The notes beneath the pieces were generated by a model that was not told the DNA's origin, ran no database searches, and saw only the letters and a list, made by a program, of their open reading frames with translations. From the NCBI GenBank assembly GCA_002282445.1, contig NCJK01000001.1:248001-312000 (forward strand): a stretch of 64,000 bases of DNA, written 5' to 3'. Numbering within the stretch: the stretch's first letter is position 1; each line of letters begins with the position of its first letter. The position numbers and the translations under genes are program-made. Source of the stretch: Burkholderiales bacterium 39-55-53 (GTDB lineage: Bacteria; Pseudomonadota; Gammaproteobacteria; Burkholderiales; Burkholderiaceae_C). Of this stretch, positions 28,880 to 37,113 are shown piece by piece.

Positions 28880-29853
28880 TACGCAGTCACCGTGTTCAAT
28901 GGGGTCACAGATTTGCCTTGCGTGAAATAGCTGATGAGGTTGTCAGCAGCCAAGTTGGCCATAGCCAAACGTGTAGGAATCGACGCACTGGCGATGTGCG
29001 GTGTGAGCACCACATTGGGCACAGTCAACAAATCTGGATGCACTTTAGGTTCGCCTTCAAAAACATCCAAGCCTGCTGCTGCAATTTGCTTGTTATGCAA
29101 AGCCAATGCCAAAGCTGCGTCATCCACAATGCCGCCGCGTGCAATGTTGATCAGCGTGGCTGTGGGTTTCATCTGCGCCAACTCAGCCGCGCCAATGGTG
29201 TGGTGCGAAGCAGCGCTGTAAGGCACGACCAACATCACGTGGTCTGCGGTTTTGAGCAACTCGTCTTTGCTCACATACGTGGCTTTGCATTCGGCTTCAG
29301 ACTCGGCACTCAAGCGTGAACGGTTGTGATAAATCACCTTCATGCCAAAGCCATGTGCAGCGCGGCGGGCAATGCCTTGGCCAATACGGCCCATACCCAA
29401 AATACCAATGGTGCTGCCGTGCACTTCTGCACCCGCAAACATGTCGTAGCGCCACTGTGTCCACTCGCCACGGCGCAGGTAGTGTTCGCTCTCAGCCATG
29501 CGACGGGCCGTGGCCATCAGCAAGGCAAAGCCAAAGTCAGCGGTGGTTTCAGTCAACACATCGGGGGTGTTACTGGCTTGTACGCCTTGGGCTGTCAGGG
29601 CCGGCACATCAAAGTTGTTGAAACCCACGGCCATGTTGGCCACAGCTTTGAGGCTGGGGCATGCTTTGAGCACTTCGGCGTCCACGGGGTCAGAGCCTGT
29701 GGTGAGCGCGCCCGCATGTTGCGACAAAGCCTGCGCCCAAGAAGCCTTGGTCCAAGCTATGTCTGCTTGGTTGTCGGTCACATCAAAATGCTCACGCAAA
29801 CGAACCAAGGTTTCTTCAAAAATAGGACGCGCAACAATGACTTTGGTCTTCAT
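28879..29853 (-). CDS. D-2-hydroxyacid dehydrogenase (glyoxylate/hydroxypyruvate reductase type)
   Basis: This NAD(P)H-dependent enzyme probably reduces glyoxylate or hydroxypyruvate. The 324-residue product has the nucleotide-binding GMGRIGQGIA near residue 152, the catalytic Arg in NIARGGIVDD, the Glu in LDVFEGEP and the His in LTPHIASAS. That is the full catalytic set of the family; GhrB is the closest named match. The substrate is inferred. Its stop shares one base with the rmuC start and it lies 11 bases after nhaD, so it is in the same run. Confidence 0.88.
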   Translation of the reverse strand: MKTKVIVARPIFEETLVRLREHFDVTDNQADIAWTKASWAQALSQHAGALTTGSDPVDAEVLKACPSLKAVANMAVGFNNFDVPALTAQGVQASNTPDVLTETTADFGFALLMATARRMAESEHYLRRGEWTQWRYDMFAGAEVHGSTIGILGMGRIGQGIARRAAHGFGMKVIYHNRSRLSAESEAECKATYVSKDELLKTADHVMLVVPYSAASHHTIGAAELAQMKPTATLINIARGGIVDDAALALALHNKQIAAAGLDVFEGEPKVHPDLLTVPNVVLTPHIASASIPTRLAMANLAADNLISYFTQGKSVTPLNTVTA

Positions 29854-29864
29854 GGCAGCGGCTT

Positions 29865-31151
29865 TCAGTGGGTCAACGAGTATTCAATGATGTAGAAAAT
29901 CGCACCTGCAAAGTAGCCCAACAAGGCCAAACCGCTGATCTTCTTCACATACCAAATGAAATCAATTTTTTCTAAGCCCATGGCTGCTACACCCGCTGCA
30001 GAGCCAATGATCAGAATCGATCCGCCCGTGCCTGCGCAGTAGGCCAAAAACTCCCACAAGAAGCTGTCAACCGGATATTGCTGCAAGCTGTACATGCCCA
30101 TGGCAGCGGCCACCAAGGGCACGTTGTCTACGATGGCACTGACCACACCAATGATCATCACGATCACGTCTTGGCGACCCACGGCGTTGTCCAACCAGCC
30201 TGCCACTGATGTGAGGATGTGGCTGTGCTCTAGTGTCGCCACTGACAACAAAATGCCAATGAAAAACACAATCGAGGGCATGTCAATGCCAGTTAGTGCA
30301 CTGGCGAGTGTGAGTTGTTCTTTGTCCTCATCGGCCTTGTCGCGGTGAACCAAGTCGCCAACCAACCACAAAATACCCAGGCCGAACAACACGCCCATAA
30401 AGGGTGGGAGATGTGTCCATGTTTTGAATGCCGGCACAGCCACCAAAGCACCCAAGCCCAAGAAGAACATCAAGTTACGTTCAAACGCAGTCGTGTTTTG
30501 ATTTGACAAAGCACTTTCATCACGCACGGGTGCAATCACAGGCTTGCCACGCAACCACATGCTGGTCACGGCCAGCGGCACAATCATGTTGATGAGGGAA
30601 GGAAGGATCAAGCCCTTCATGATCTCAGAAGCCGTGATTTGCCCACCAATCCACAACATGGTGGTGGTCACATCACCAATCGGCGACCATGCGCCACCCG
30701 CATTGGCAGCAATGATGATGATGCCGGCAAAGAACAAACGGTCTTCGCGTTGATCGAGCAGCTTTTTCATCAACGACACCATCACGATGGTGGTAGTCAA
30801 GTTGTCAAGGATCGAACTGAGAAAGAACGTTACAAAACCCACCAACCACATCAAGCTAGACAGCTTGGTGGTTTTGATACGCGAGGTGATGACTTCAAAA
30901 CCATTGTGGGCGTCCACCACTTCCACAATGGCCATAGCACCCATCAAGAAGAAGACGATTTGTGCGGTGCTTACCAATGACTCACTGAGCTGCTCACCCA
31001 CCAAATGCACATCACCGGTGTTGACGGCATAAATCGTCCACAACAAACCTGCGCCGACCAAGGCGGACGCTGACTTGTTGACTTTGAGGGGATGCTCAAA
31101 AGCGATTGCGGCATACGCCAGCACAAAAACAATGACTAATGCAGTCAACAT
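29865..31151 (-). CDS. nhaD: Na+/H+ antiporter NhaD
   Basis: NhaD expels sodium in exchange for protons across the inner membrane. The 428-residue product is polytopic with about 11-13 helices and belongs to the ion transporter superfamily. Family blocks are visible: SSILDNLTTTIVMVSLMKKLL near 112, ANAGGAWSPIGDVTTTMLW near 150, and VDNVPLVAAAMGMY near 344. It lies between pncB and a hydroxyacid dehydrogenase with small gaps. Freshwater bacteria commonly carry it for pH and sodium homeostasis. Confidence 0.93.
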   Translation of the reverse strand: MLTALVIVFVLAYAAIAFEHPLKVNKSASALVGAGLLWTIYAVNTGDVHLVGEQLSESLVSTAQIVFFLMGAMAIVEVVDAHNGFEVITSRIKTTKLSSLMWLVGFVTFFLSSILDNLTTTIVMVSLMKKLLDQREDRLFFAGIIIIAANAGGAWSPIGDVTTTMLWIGGQITASEIMKGLILPSLINMIVPLAVTSMWLRGKPVIAPVRDESALSNQNTTAFERNLMFFLGLGALVAVPAFKTWTHLPPFMGVLFGLGILWLVGDLVHRDKADEDKEQLTLASALTGIDMPSIVFFIGILLSVATLEHSHILTSVAGWLDNAVGRQDVIVMIIGVVSAIVDNVPLVAAAMGMYSLQQYPVDSFLWEFLAYCAGTGGSILIIGSAAGVAAMGLEKIDFIWYVKKISGLALLGYFAGAIFYIIEYSLTH

Positions 31152-31169
31152 AGGTTTCTCCTTCTTCTA

Positions 31170-32354
31170 TTAATTTGGGTGGGCAATGTCAAACACTTGG
31201 CGCAAGTAGGCTAGGTAATTTTCGTCATCACACATACCCTTACCAGGAGTGTCTGACAACTTAGCCACAGGCTGACCGTTGCACTGCGTCATCTTAATGA
31301 CGATTTGCAAAGGTTCGTAACCCAAGTCATTGGTTAAATTCGTGCCGATGCCAAACGCGAGCTGGCAGCGACCACGGAACTGTTGGTACAAGGCGATGGT
31401 TTTCTCAACGGTCAAGCCATCAGAAAAAATCAGCGTCTTGGTCAGCGGGTCCACGCGGTTGTTGCGGTAGTGCGCAATCATGCGTTCGCCCCATGTGAAG
31501 GGATCGCCACTGTCGTGACGTGCGCCATCGAACAGCTTGCAAAAGTACATGTCAAAGTCGCGCAAGAACGGCTCGATGCCATACACATCGCTGAGGGCAA
31601 TGCCTAAGTCACCACGGTATTCACGCGCCCATGTCTCAAAGCCAAACACTTGACTGTCTCGTAAACGTGGCCCCAAGGCCTGACACGCTTGCAAGTACTC
31701 ATGGGCCATCGTGCCCAAGGGGGTGAGGCCCAGTTTCATCGCAAACAAGGCATTGCTGGTTCCTGCCAACTGACCCGAGGCGCCCGTACCCAGCTTAGAA
31801 GTCAACACACGCAACAGTTCTTCGTGCCAAGCTCTTGAGAAGCGGCGACGCGTGCCGTAGTCGGCAATTTTCAAATCACTCAAACGCTCGGCGTGGAGGG
31901 CATCAATCTTTTGATCGAGGCGCTTTCGACCTTCAAGAAAGTCTGGCACATTTTGCGTGTTGCGAAAGTAGACCTCGTTGACGATGGCCAACACCGGAAT
32001 TTCAAAAAGAATGGTGTGCAGCCAAGGGCCTTGGATGCTGATGTCAATTTCACCATTCGAGAGCGCATTCACCTGAATGTATTTTTCGTTCAGGCGAAAT
32101 AGCCCCAAGAAATCGACAAAGTCACTCTTGATGAAACGAAGGCTGCGTAGCCAAGCCAACTCGGCGTCTTGGAACTGCAAGCTGCACAAGGAGCGAATTT
32201 CGTCACGAATTTCTTGCACGTAGGGGGCCAGCGCCACACCTGAGTTACGGCACTTGAACTTGTACGACACCTGCGCACTCGGAAACTGATGCAGCACAGC
32301 CTGCATCATGGTGAATTTATACAGGTCGGTGTCGAGCAGGCTGGTGATGATCAT
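31170..32354 (-). CDS. pncB: Nicotinate phosphoribosyltransferase
   Basis: PncB joins nicotinate and PRPP to nicotinate mononucleotide in the NAD salvage pathway. The 394-residue product starts [24 protein letters not shown], the classic family start, with [10 protein letters not shown] holding the autophosphorylated His region and [14 protein letters not shown] near 280. The length is normal. It lies between a nitroreductase gene and nhaD with gaps of about 20 bases each. Confidence 0.96.
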   Translation of the reverse strand: MIITSLLDTDLYKFTMMQAVLHQFPSAQVSYKFKCRNSGVALAPYVQEIRDEIRSLCSLQFQDAELAWLRSLRFIKSDFVDFLGLFRLNEKYIQVNALSNGEIDISIQGPWLHTILFEIPVLAIVNEVYFRNTQNVPDFLEGRKRLDQKIDALHAERLSDLKIADYGTRRRFSRAWHEELLRVLTSKLGTGASGQLAGTSNALFAMKLGLTPLGTMAHEYLQACQALGPRLRDSQVFGFETWAREYRGDLGIALSDVYGIEPFLRDFDMYFCKLFDGARHDSGDPFTWGERMIAHYRNNRVDPLTKTLIFSDGLTVEKTIALYQQFRGRCQLAFGIGTNLTNDLGYEPLQIVIKMTQCNGQPVAKLSDTPGKGMCDDENYLAYLRQVFDIAHPN

Positions 32355-32375
32355 CGCAAACTAACTAAATAAAAC

Positions 32376-33083
32376 TCAGGCCACCCAGTGGGTGAACTCA
32401 TTCACGGGCACACGGGGCGTGACCAGTGTGTTGACTTTGTCACTCTCGTCGGCATAGCCCAGCGCCATGCCGCACACCATCATTTCACCCTCACCCGCAC
32501 CAATGTGCGGCAGGATGATGCTGTGAAAACCGTTCCATGCCGCTTGGGGGCAGGTATGTAAACCACGTGCACGTGCAGCCAACATGATGTTTTGTACAAA
32601 CATGCCGTAGTCAAACAAAGAGCCACGGCCCATGATGGGGTCGATGGTGAACATCAAGCCCACAGGCGCATCAAAAAATTTGAAATTGCGTTGCTGTTGT
32701 TCGTGCATGCGGTCTTTGTCGGCTTTGCCGATACCCAACAAACCGTAAAGGCTCCAGCCGTTCTCACGGCGACGGTCGATGTAGGGGCTGACCCATTGCG
32801 CGGGGTAGTAGTCGTATTGCTCGGTGTACTGTTTGGCCACGTCTGGGTTACCACGCATGGCTTCATGGGCCGCACACACTTTGTCCACCAACGAATCACG
32901 TGTAGCGCCCTGCAACACATAGACCTTCCAAGGTTGCGTGTTCGTGCCCGATGGTGCGCGGCTTGCCACTTGCAAAATTTCCGTGATCAATTCACGAGAC
33001 ACTTCTTGCTGCGTGAATGCACGGGCAGACATGCGTGAGGTGATGGCGTGGTCAACTGCTGCCGTATTGGCTGGACTGGTCAT
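32376..33083 (-). CDS. Nitroreductase family protein
   Basis: Nitroreductases are FMN-dependent enzymes that reduce nitro compounds, quinones or flavins with NAD(P)H. The 235-residue product shows the family's FMN-binding RMSARAFTQQEV near 17 and ASRAPSGTNTQPWKVYV near 40-56, plus the MVCGMALGYAD block near its end. The physiological substrate is unknown. Its start overlaps the thioesterase stop by four bases. No membrane or signal segment is seen. Confidence 0.88.
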   Translation of the reverse strand: MTSPANTAAVDHAITSRMSARAFTQQEVSRELITEILQVASRAPSGTNTQPWKVYVLQGATRDSLVDKVCAAHEAMRGNPDVAKQYTEQYDYYPAQWVSPYIDRRRENGWSLYGLLGIGKADKDRMHEQQQRNFKFFDAPVGLMFTIDPIMGRGSLFDYGMFVQNIMLAARARGLHTCPQAAWNGFHSIILPHIGAGEGEMMVCGMALGYADESDKVNTLVTPRVPVNEFTHWVA

Positions 33084-33529
33084 ACAAGTGTCTCCAAGAC
33101 TGTTTTTAATTTCAAAGGCAAGGCCTTCACAGGCCGACGGTTTTCTTTATCGACGTACACGTGCACAAAGTGGCCACGTGCAGCGCATAAGTCTTCACCC
33201 TGCGCAAACAAACCAATTTCGTAGCGCACGCTTGAACTTCCCAACTTCGCCACACGAATACCAGCTTCGATGGTTTGCGGAAAGGCCAGCGGCGCAAAGT
33301 AGTTGCACTGGGTTTCAATTACTAAGCCAATGGTCTCGCCGTGATGAATATCCAATGCGCCTTGTTCAATCAGATGTGCGTTGACCGCCGTGTCAAACCA
33401 GCTGTAGTAAACGACGTTGTTCACGTGGCCATACACATCGTTGTCCATCCAACGCGTGTCGATGCGACGAAACACTTTGAAAGCGCTACGTGATTCAGGT
33501 TGTGGACGGGAAGTTGATACGGAACTCAT
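33080..33529 (-). CDS. Acyl-CoA thioesterase, 4HBT (hotdog) family
   Basis: The enzyme hydrolyses acyl-CoA thioesters with a hotdog fold. In the 149-residue product the TRWMDNDVYGHVNNVVYYSWFDTAVN block near residues 27-52 holds the conserved Asp and the HVNN signature, which matches the YbgC/FadM branch. The acyl group is not predictable from sequence. The gene overlaps the nitroreductase by four bases and the upstream deacetylase by four, so the three are translationally coupled. Confidence 0.88.
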   Translation of the reverse strand: MSSVSTSRPQPESRSAFKVFRRIDTRWMDNDVYGHVNNVVYYSWFDTAVNAHLIEQGALDIHHGETIGLVIETQCNYFAPLAFPQTIEAGIRVAKLGSSSVRYEIGLFAQGEDLCAARGHFVHVYVDKENRRPVKALPLKLKTVLETLV

Positions 33530-34461
33530 TGCGACAGATTTTGCCAGCGTTGCCAGTACGCATAGGCGACACGGTAAGTGTTGACTTGCGCCTGAACTGT
33601 GTCAGTCATTTCGCGGCCATAACCGCCCGCCATCGAGAAGGCCAAGGGAATGCGCTTAGACCATGCCCAGTCAAACACACGGCGATCGCGGGCCTCTAGG
33701 CCATCAAAGCTCAGTTTGAGCCTTCCTAGTCGGTCGCCCTCGTGTGGATCTGCGCCAGCCAAGTAAATGACCAAGCCCGGCGTGAAACGGGCCTCTAGCT
33801 CGCCCAAGGCATGTTCTAGCGCCTCTAAATACGCCGCATCATTGCAACCATCGGGCAAATCAATATCTAAATCGCTGACTTCTTTGTCGAATGGAAAGTT
33901 GCGAGCGCCATGCATGGACAAGGTGAACACCTGTTCGTCTCGCTCAAAAATGCGCGCTGTGCCATTGCCTTGGTGCACATCCAAATCGATGATGGCGACT
34001 TTCAAAGGCTGCTTGTGCAAGCGCCCCCACTCAGCTTGCATGAGGCGCGTGGCCACGGCGGCGTCGTTGAACACGCAAAAGCCGCTGCCTTTGTCTGCAT
34101 AGGCATGGTGCGTGCCACCTGCCAAATTGGCCGCCACGCCCTGACCGCCAAACAAGGCTGTGCGCGCAGCCATCACAGTGGCTCCTGCCGAGCGGCGTGA
34201 TCGCTCAACCATCGCTGGGGTCCACGGAAAGCCAATTTCCTTTTGCTGGGCGTCGCTCAGCTGACCCTTCACCACGGACTGGATATAGGTGGGCGTGTGC
34301 ACCAGCGCCAGCTCGCCATCACTGGCGGGCTCAGCTACGGCCAGCTCGACTTGGGGCAATTCAGCCGTCAGTCGGTCACGCAGCAGGCGGTACTTGGCCA
34401 TCGGGAAACGATGGCCTTGCGGCAAGGGCAACACGAATTGGTCCGAATAAAAAGCGCGCAT
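33526..34461 (-). CDS. Histone deacetylase-like zinc amidohydrolase
   Basis: This belongs to the arginase/deacetylase superfamily that includes HDACs, acetylpolyamine and acetoin-type hydrolases. The 311-residue product has the His-His pair in GGTHHAYADKGSGFCVFND, the zinc ligands in DLDVHQGNG and the later Asp in YLAGADPHEGDRLG. The catalytic set is complete. The short single-domain form without extensions resembles class IV (HDAC11-like) bacterial proteins. I chose the Met of MRAFYSDQFVLPLP with AAGGG just upstream; two in-frame codons lie 18 and 42 bases earlier. It heads a possible seven-gene operon. Confidence 0.87.
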   Translation of the reverse strand: MRAFYSDQFVLPLPQGHRFPMAKYRLLRDRLTAELPQVELAVAEPASDGELALVHTPTYIQSVVKGQLSDAQQKEIGFPWTPAMVERSRRSAGATVMAARTALFGGQGVAANLAGGTHHAYADKGSGFCVFNDAAVATRLMQAEWGRLHKQPLKVAIIDLDVHQGNGTARIFERDEQVFTLSMHGARNFPFDKEVSDLDIDLPDGCNDAAYLEALEHALGELEARFTPGLVIYLAGADPHEGDRLGRLKLSFDGLEARDRRVFDWAWSKRIPLAFSMAGGYGREMTDTVQAQVNTYRVAYAYWQRWQNLSQ

Positions 34462-34566
34462 ATCCCTTGGAAACCGCATGAAACAACGCTGTATTGTGAC
34501 CAATTTGCAAAAACCTTAGGGTTTAGAACCTTGCCTCTAATCAAGCCGCCGAAGCCCCAAACCCTC

Positions 34567-34618
34567 TTGCAAAGCTGCGGTATCCACCTAAACTTCATCC
34601 CAATGCTGCACCGCAACA
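34567..34618 (+). promoter_or_regulatory. Candidate phasin promoter with PhaR-like operator
   Basis: TTGCAA at 34567-34572 and TAAACT at 34589-34594 form a -35/-10 pair with 16 bases between. Just downstream, TGCTGC-ACC-GCAACA at 34604-34618 is a near-perfect inverted repeat placed at the expected transcription start. The sequence TGCACCGCAACA recurs as TGCACTGCAACA before the PHB depolymerase gene. PhaR sites in other bacteria contain TGC/GCA half sites, so PhaR is the likely ligand. Confidence 0.5.
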
Positions 34619-34653
34619 TTTTTTGCAAATTAACTTAACTACTGGAGTTCCCC

Positions 34654-35199
34654 ATGATCAACGTCGAACAAATCGCAGCTACAAACAAAGCCAACCTCGA
34701 CAACCTGTTCGGTTTGTCACACAAGGCCTTCGCTGGCGTTGAAAAAATGGTTGAACTCAACCTGACTGCCAGCCGCGCTGCTTTGGCTGAGTCTGCTGCT
34801 CACGCACAAGCCGTGATGGGCGTGAAAGACGCACAAGAATTCATCGCTTTGCAAACCAGCTTCGTTCAGCCTTTGGCTGAGAAGTCTGCTGCTTACAGCC
34901 GTCACCTGTATGACATCGCTCAGGGTACTGGCGCTGAATTCACCAAAGGCCTCGAAGGCAAAGCTGCTGAAGGCCAACACGCTGTTCAGTCTTACATCGA
35001 ATCTGCTTTGAAAAACGCACCTGCTGGCTCTGAGCAAGCTGTGGCTTTCTTCAAGCAAGCTGTGACTGCTAGCAACACTGCTGTGGAATCTGTGCAAAAA
35101 GCCGTCAAGCAAGCTGCTGACATGGCCGAGTCACACATCCAAACTGCCACTGAAACAGCCGTGAAAGCTTCCAAAACAGCTGCTGCCAAGAAGCGTTAA
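34654..35199 (+). CDS. phaP: Phasin family protein (PhaP)
   Basis: Phasins coat PHB granules and set their size and number. The 181-residue product is an amphipathic helical protein rich in Ala, Lys, Glu and Gln without cysteine. It has [26 protein letters not shown] near residues 17-41, which is typical of the phasin_2 (TIGR01841) family, and a C-terminal Ala/Lys-rich tail ending [12 protein letters not shown] lies 6 bases before the ATG. Strong codon bias and a good terminator suggest high expression. The upstream operator-like repeat and PhaR elsewhere in the window fit repression by PhaR. Confidence 0.93.
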   Translation: MINVEQIAATNKANLDNLFGLSHKAFAGVEKMVELNLTASRAALAESAAHAQAVMGVKDAQEFIALQTSFVQPLAEKSAAYSRHLYDIAQGTGAEFTKGLEGKAAEGQHAVQSYIESALKNAPAGSEQAVAFFKQAVTASNTAVESVQKAVKQAADMAESHIQTATETAVKASKTAAAKKR

Positions 35200-35254
35200 T
35201 TTGTAACGATTGTCTCCTCGGATTCTTCGTCACCTCAGGGTGCAGAATCCCTTG

Positions 35255-35287
35255 AAGGGCCCGCCGCAAGGTGGGCCCCTTTTTTTG
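35255..35287 (+). terminator. Intrinsic terminator after the phasin gene
   Basis: AAGGGCCCGCC and GGTGGGCCCCTT form a strong stem around loop GCAA with one internal mismatch, followed by seven T. It also lies between convergent phasin and patatin genes. Confidence 0.88.
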
Positions 35288-35295
35288 CCTGTCGT

Positions 35296-36225
35296 TTATT
35301 GAACTGCCAAAGCCGCTTTGAGCTTGGGCAAGGCTTGCAGCATGGCAGCGCGGCCAGCTTCAATGGCTCGGCGACGCGCTTTGAAATCGGCACTGCCCAC
35401 GTCGTGCAAGACAGGTCGCACCACCAAGTCGGCATCACGCAGTTCGAGCGTGTTGATGCTCTTGCCCATGATGGTGAAGGTCTGCATCAAGATGTCAAAC
35501 ATATCGCCTGTTTTGCCCGATTCAGGCGGACTAGAAATGTCTATGGCCAACACATATTCGGCCCCCATCTGACGCGCATAACGCACAGGCACAGGCGACA
35601 CCAAGCCACCGTCCACAAACTCTCGGCTACCGATTCGAACAGGCTCAAAAACCGACGGGACTGCGCTAGACGCACGTACCGCTGTGCCAGTGTCACCACG
35701 TTGGAACAAAACGCCCTCGCCCGTTTTCAAATCGGTGGCCACGATGCCCAGCGGCATCTTGAATTCTTCGATGCGACGGCCACCCGTTTGCTTGCTGATG
35801 TAACGGGCCAAAGCATCGCCACGCATCATGCCTCGCCCGAGCAGTGGCACAGTCCAGTCAGTGATGGTGGCTTCTTCCATGGTCTCTGCGGCTTTTTGCA
35901 GCTGCGCGCCATCTTTGCCGCTGGCATAAAACGCGGCCACCACACTACCGGCTGAGGTACCCACCACTAAATCAGGTTTGAGTCCTGCCTCTTCCAGCAC
36001 CTGAATCACGCCCACATGCGCAAAGCCACGCGCTGCGCCGCCCCCCAAGGCCAAACCCAATTTAGGCACACGTTTGGGCTGAACCACGGGCGGCTCTGGT
36101 TTCACCCCTTCCACAGGCGCGAGTGGACCTTGAGAAGTACAGCCGGCCAAAACAGCCAAACCCAAAGCAAACATCCAACCACGCCAAAAAGCAAACACAC
36201 CCAAATTCATGCCAGCGACTTTCAT
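35296..36225 (-). CDS. Patatin-like phospholipase, lipoprotein (RssA/NTE type)
   Basis: This is a serine hydrolase of the patatin family, probably acting on phospholipids or other acyl esters. The 309-residue product starts with a lipoprotein signal ending in the lipobox LAGC near residue 29, so it should be lipid-anchored. The oxyanion loop GGGAARG near 65, the nucleophile Ser in GTSAGS and the Asp in VDGGLVSPVP form the expected Ser-Asp dyad. The start is uncertain: TTG and ATG are adjacent, another Met lies 6 codons later, and no clear ribosome binding site is visible. Confidence 0.88.
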   Translation of the reverse strand: MKVAGMNLGVFAFWRGWMFALGLAVLAGCTSQGPLAPVEGVKPEPPVVQPKRVPKLGLALGGGAARGFAHVGVIQVLEEAGLKPDLVVGTSAGSVVAAFYASGKDGAQLQKAAETMEEATITDWTVPLLGRGMMRGDALARYISKQTGGRRIEEFKMPLGIVATDLKTGEGVLFQRGDTGTAVRASSAVPSVFEPVRIGSREFVDGGLVSPVPVRYARQMGAEYVLAIDISSPPESGKTGDMFDILMQTFTIMGKSINTLELRDADLVVRPVLHDVGSADFKARRRAIEAGRAAMLQALPKLKAALAVQ

Positions 36226-36306
36226 CAAAACAATTCAATGCCATTCATATCTAACTAGGGATTGTCCTAGATGGCCGCCGCAGCCCTCTGTCATCCCGCA
36301 TAATTG

Positions 36307-36322
36307 ACGTTTACGTAAACGT
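36307..36322. promoter_or_regulatory. Perfect 16-bp palindrome, LiuR-like operator
   Basis: ACGTTTACGTAAACGT equals its own reverse complement and lies 32 bases upstream of the dehydrogenase start. A CATAAT at 36299-36304 could be the -10, putting the palindrome over the start of transcription. It resembles the TTTACGTAAACGTAAA-type sites described for the MerR-family regulator LiuR of branched-chain and fatty acid catabolism. The regulator assignment is inference. Confidence 0.55.
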
Positions 36323-36353
36323 AAAGCAACTTTCAAAAATTCTGGAGACCCTC

Positions 36354-37047
36354 ATGGACATCAAAGGCAAAGTTTTCATCGTCACTGGCGCAGCCTCAGG
36401 CTTGGGCGAAGGCACGGCACGTGCGCTGGCCGCCAATGGCGGCATTGTGGTCATCGCCGACATGCAAGCAGACAAAGGCGAAGCCGTGGCCAAAGACATT
36501 GGCGGCGCTTTTGTGAAATGCGATGTGAGCAACGAAGCCGACGGCCAAGCCGTGGTGGCCAAAGCCGTGTCGTTGGGCAAGCTCATGGGCTTGGTCAACT
36601 GCGCGGGCATTGCCCCTGCCGAAAAAACCGTGGGCAAAAACGGTGCACATGCTTTGGCATCGTTCAGCAAAACCCGAGCCAGAAGCCACAGGCGAGCGTG
36701 GTGTGTTGATCTCCACCGCATCAGTCGCAGCCTACGACGGCCAAATTGGGCAAGCCGCTTACAGCGCGTCCAAAGGCGGCATCGTGGGCATGACATTGCC
36801 CATCGCCCGCGACTTGGCACGCAACGGCATCCGCAACATGACCATCGCCCCCGGCATCATGGGCACGCCCATGCTCTTTGGCATGCCCCAAGAAGTACAA
36901 GACGCCCTCGCCGCAGGCGTGCCCTTCCCTTCACGCTTGGGCACACCACAGGACTACGCCAAGCTGGCCCTGCACATCTTTGAGAATGATTTGCTTAACG
37001 GTGAAGTGATTCGTTTGGATGGTGCGATTCGTTTGGCACCGAAGTAA
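36354..37047 (+). pseudogene. Short-chain dehydrogenase (3-hydroxyacyl-CoA dehydrogenase type), broken by internal deletion and frameshift
   Basis: The intact family member is about 252 residues and resembles HSD17B10-like 3-hydroxyacyl-CoA or 2-methyl-3-hydroxybutyryl-CoA dehydrogenases. The first frame gives VTGAASGLGEG and [17 protein letters not shown] up to ALASFSK near residue 106. Similarity then resumes one base out of frame at [14 protein letters not shown], 36667 onward, and runs to the normal end [10 protein letters not shown], including the Ser and the Tyr/Lys of AAYSASKGG. About 21 residues between are missing, which normally include the conserved Asn-containing segment. The net loss is not a multiple of three, so the first frame ends in junk at 36983. 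A sequencing or assembly error remains possible. Confidence 0.85.
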
Positions 37048-37071
37048 GCCAAAACGTTCTTCAAAGTCCCG

Positions 37072-37109
37072 AAAAAGGGTGAAGCCTAAAATCAGGCTTC
37101 ACCCTTTTT
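37072..37109 (+). terminator. Perfect 16-bp hairpin directly before dnaG
   Basis: AAAAAGGGTGAAGCCT and AGGCTTCACCCTTTTT form a perfect stem around loop AAAATC. It follows the dehydrogenase stop by 24 bases and ends 4 bases before the dnaG ATG, leaving no space for a ribosome binding site outside the stem. Confidence 0.85.
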
Positions 37110-37113
37110 ACAT

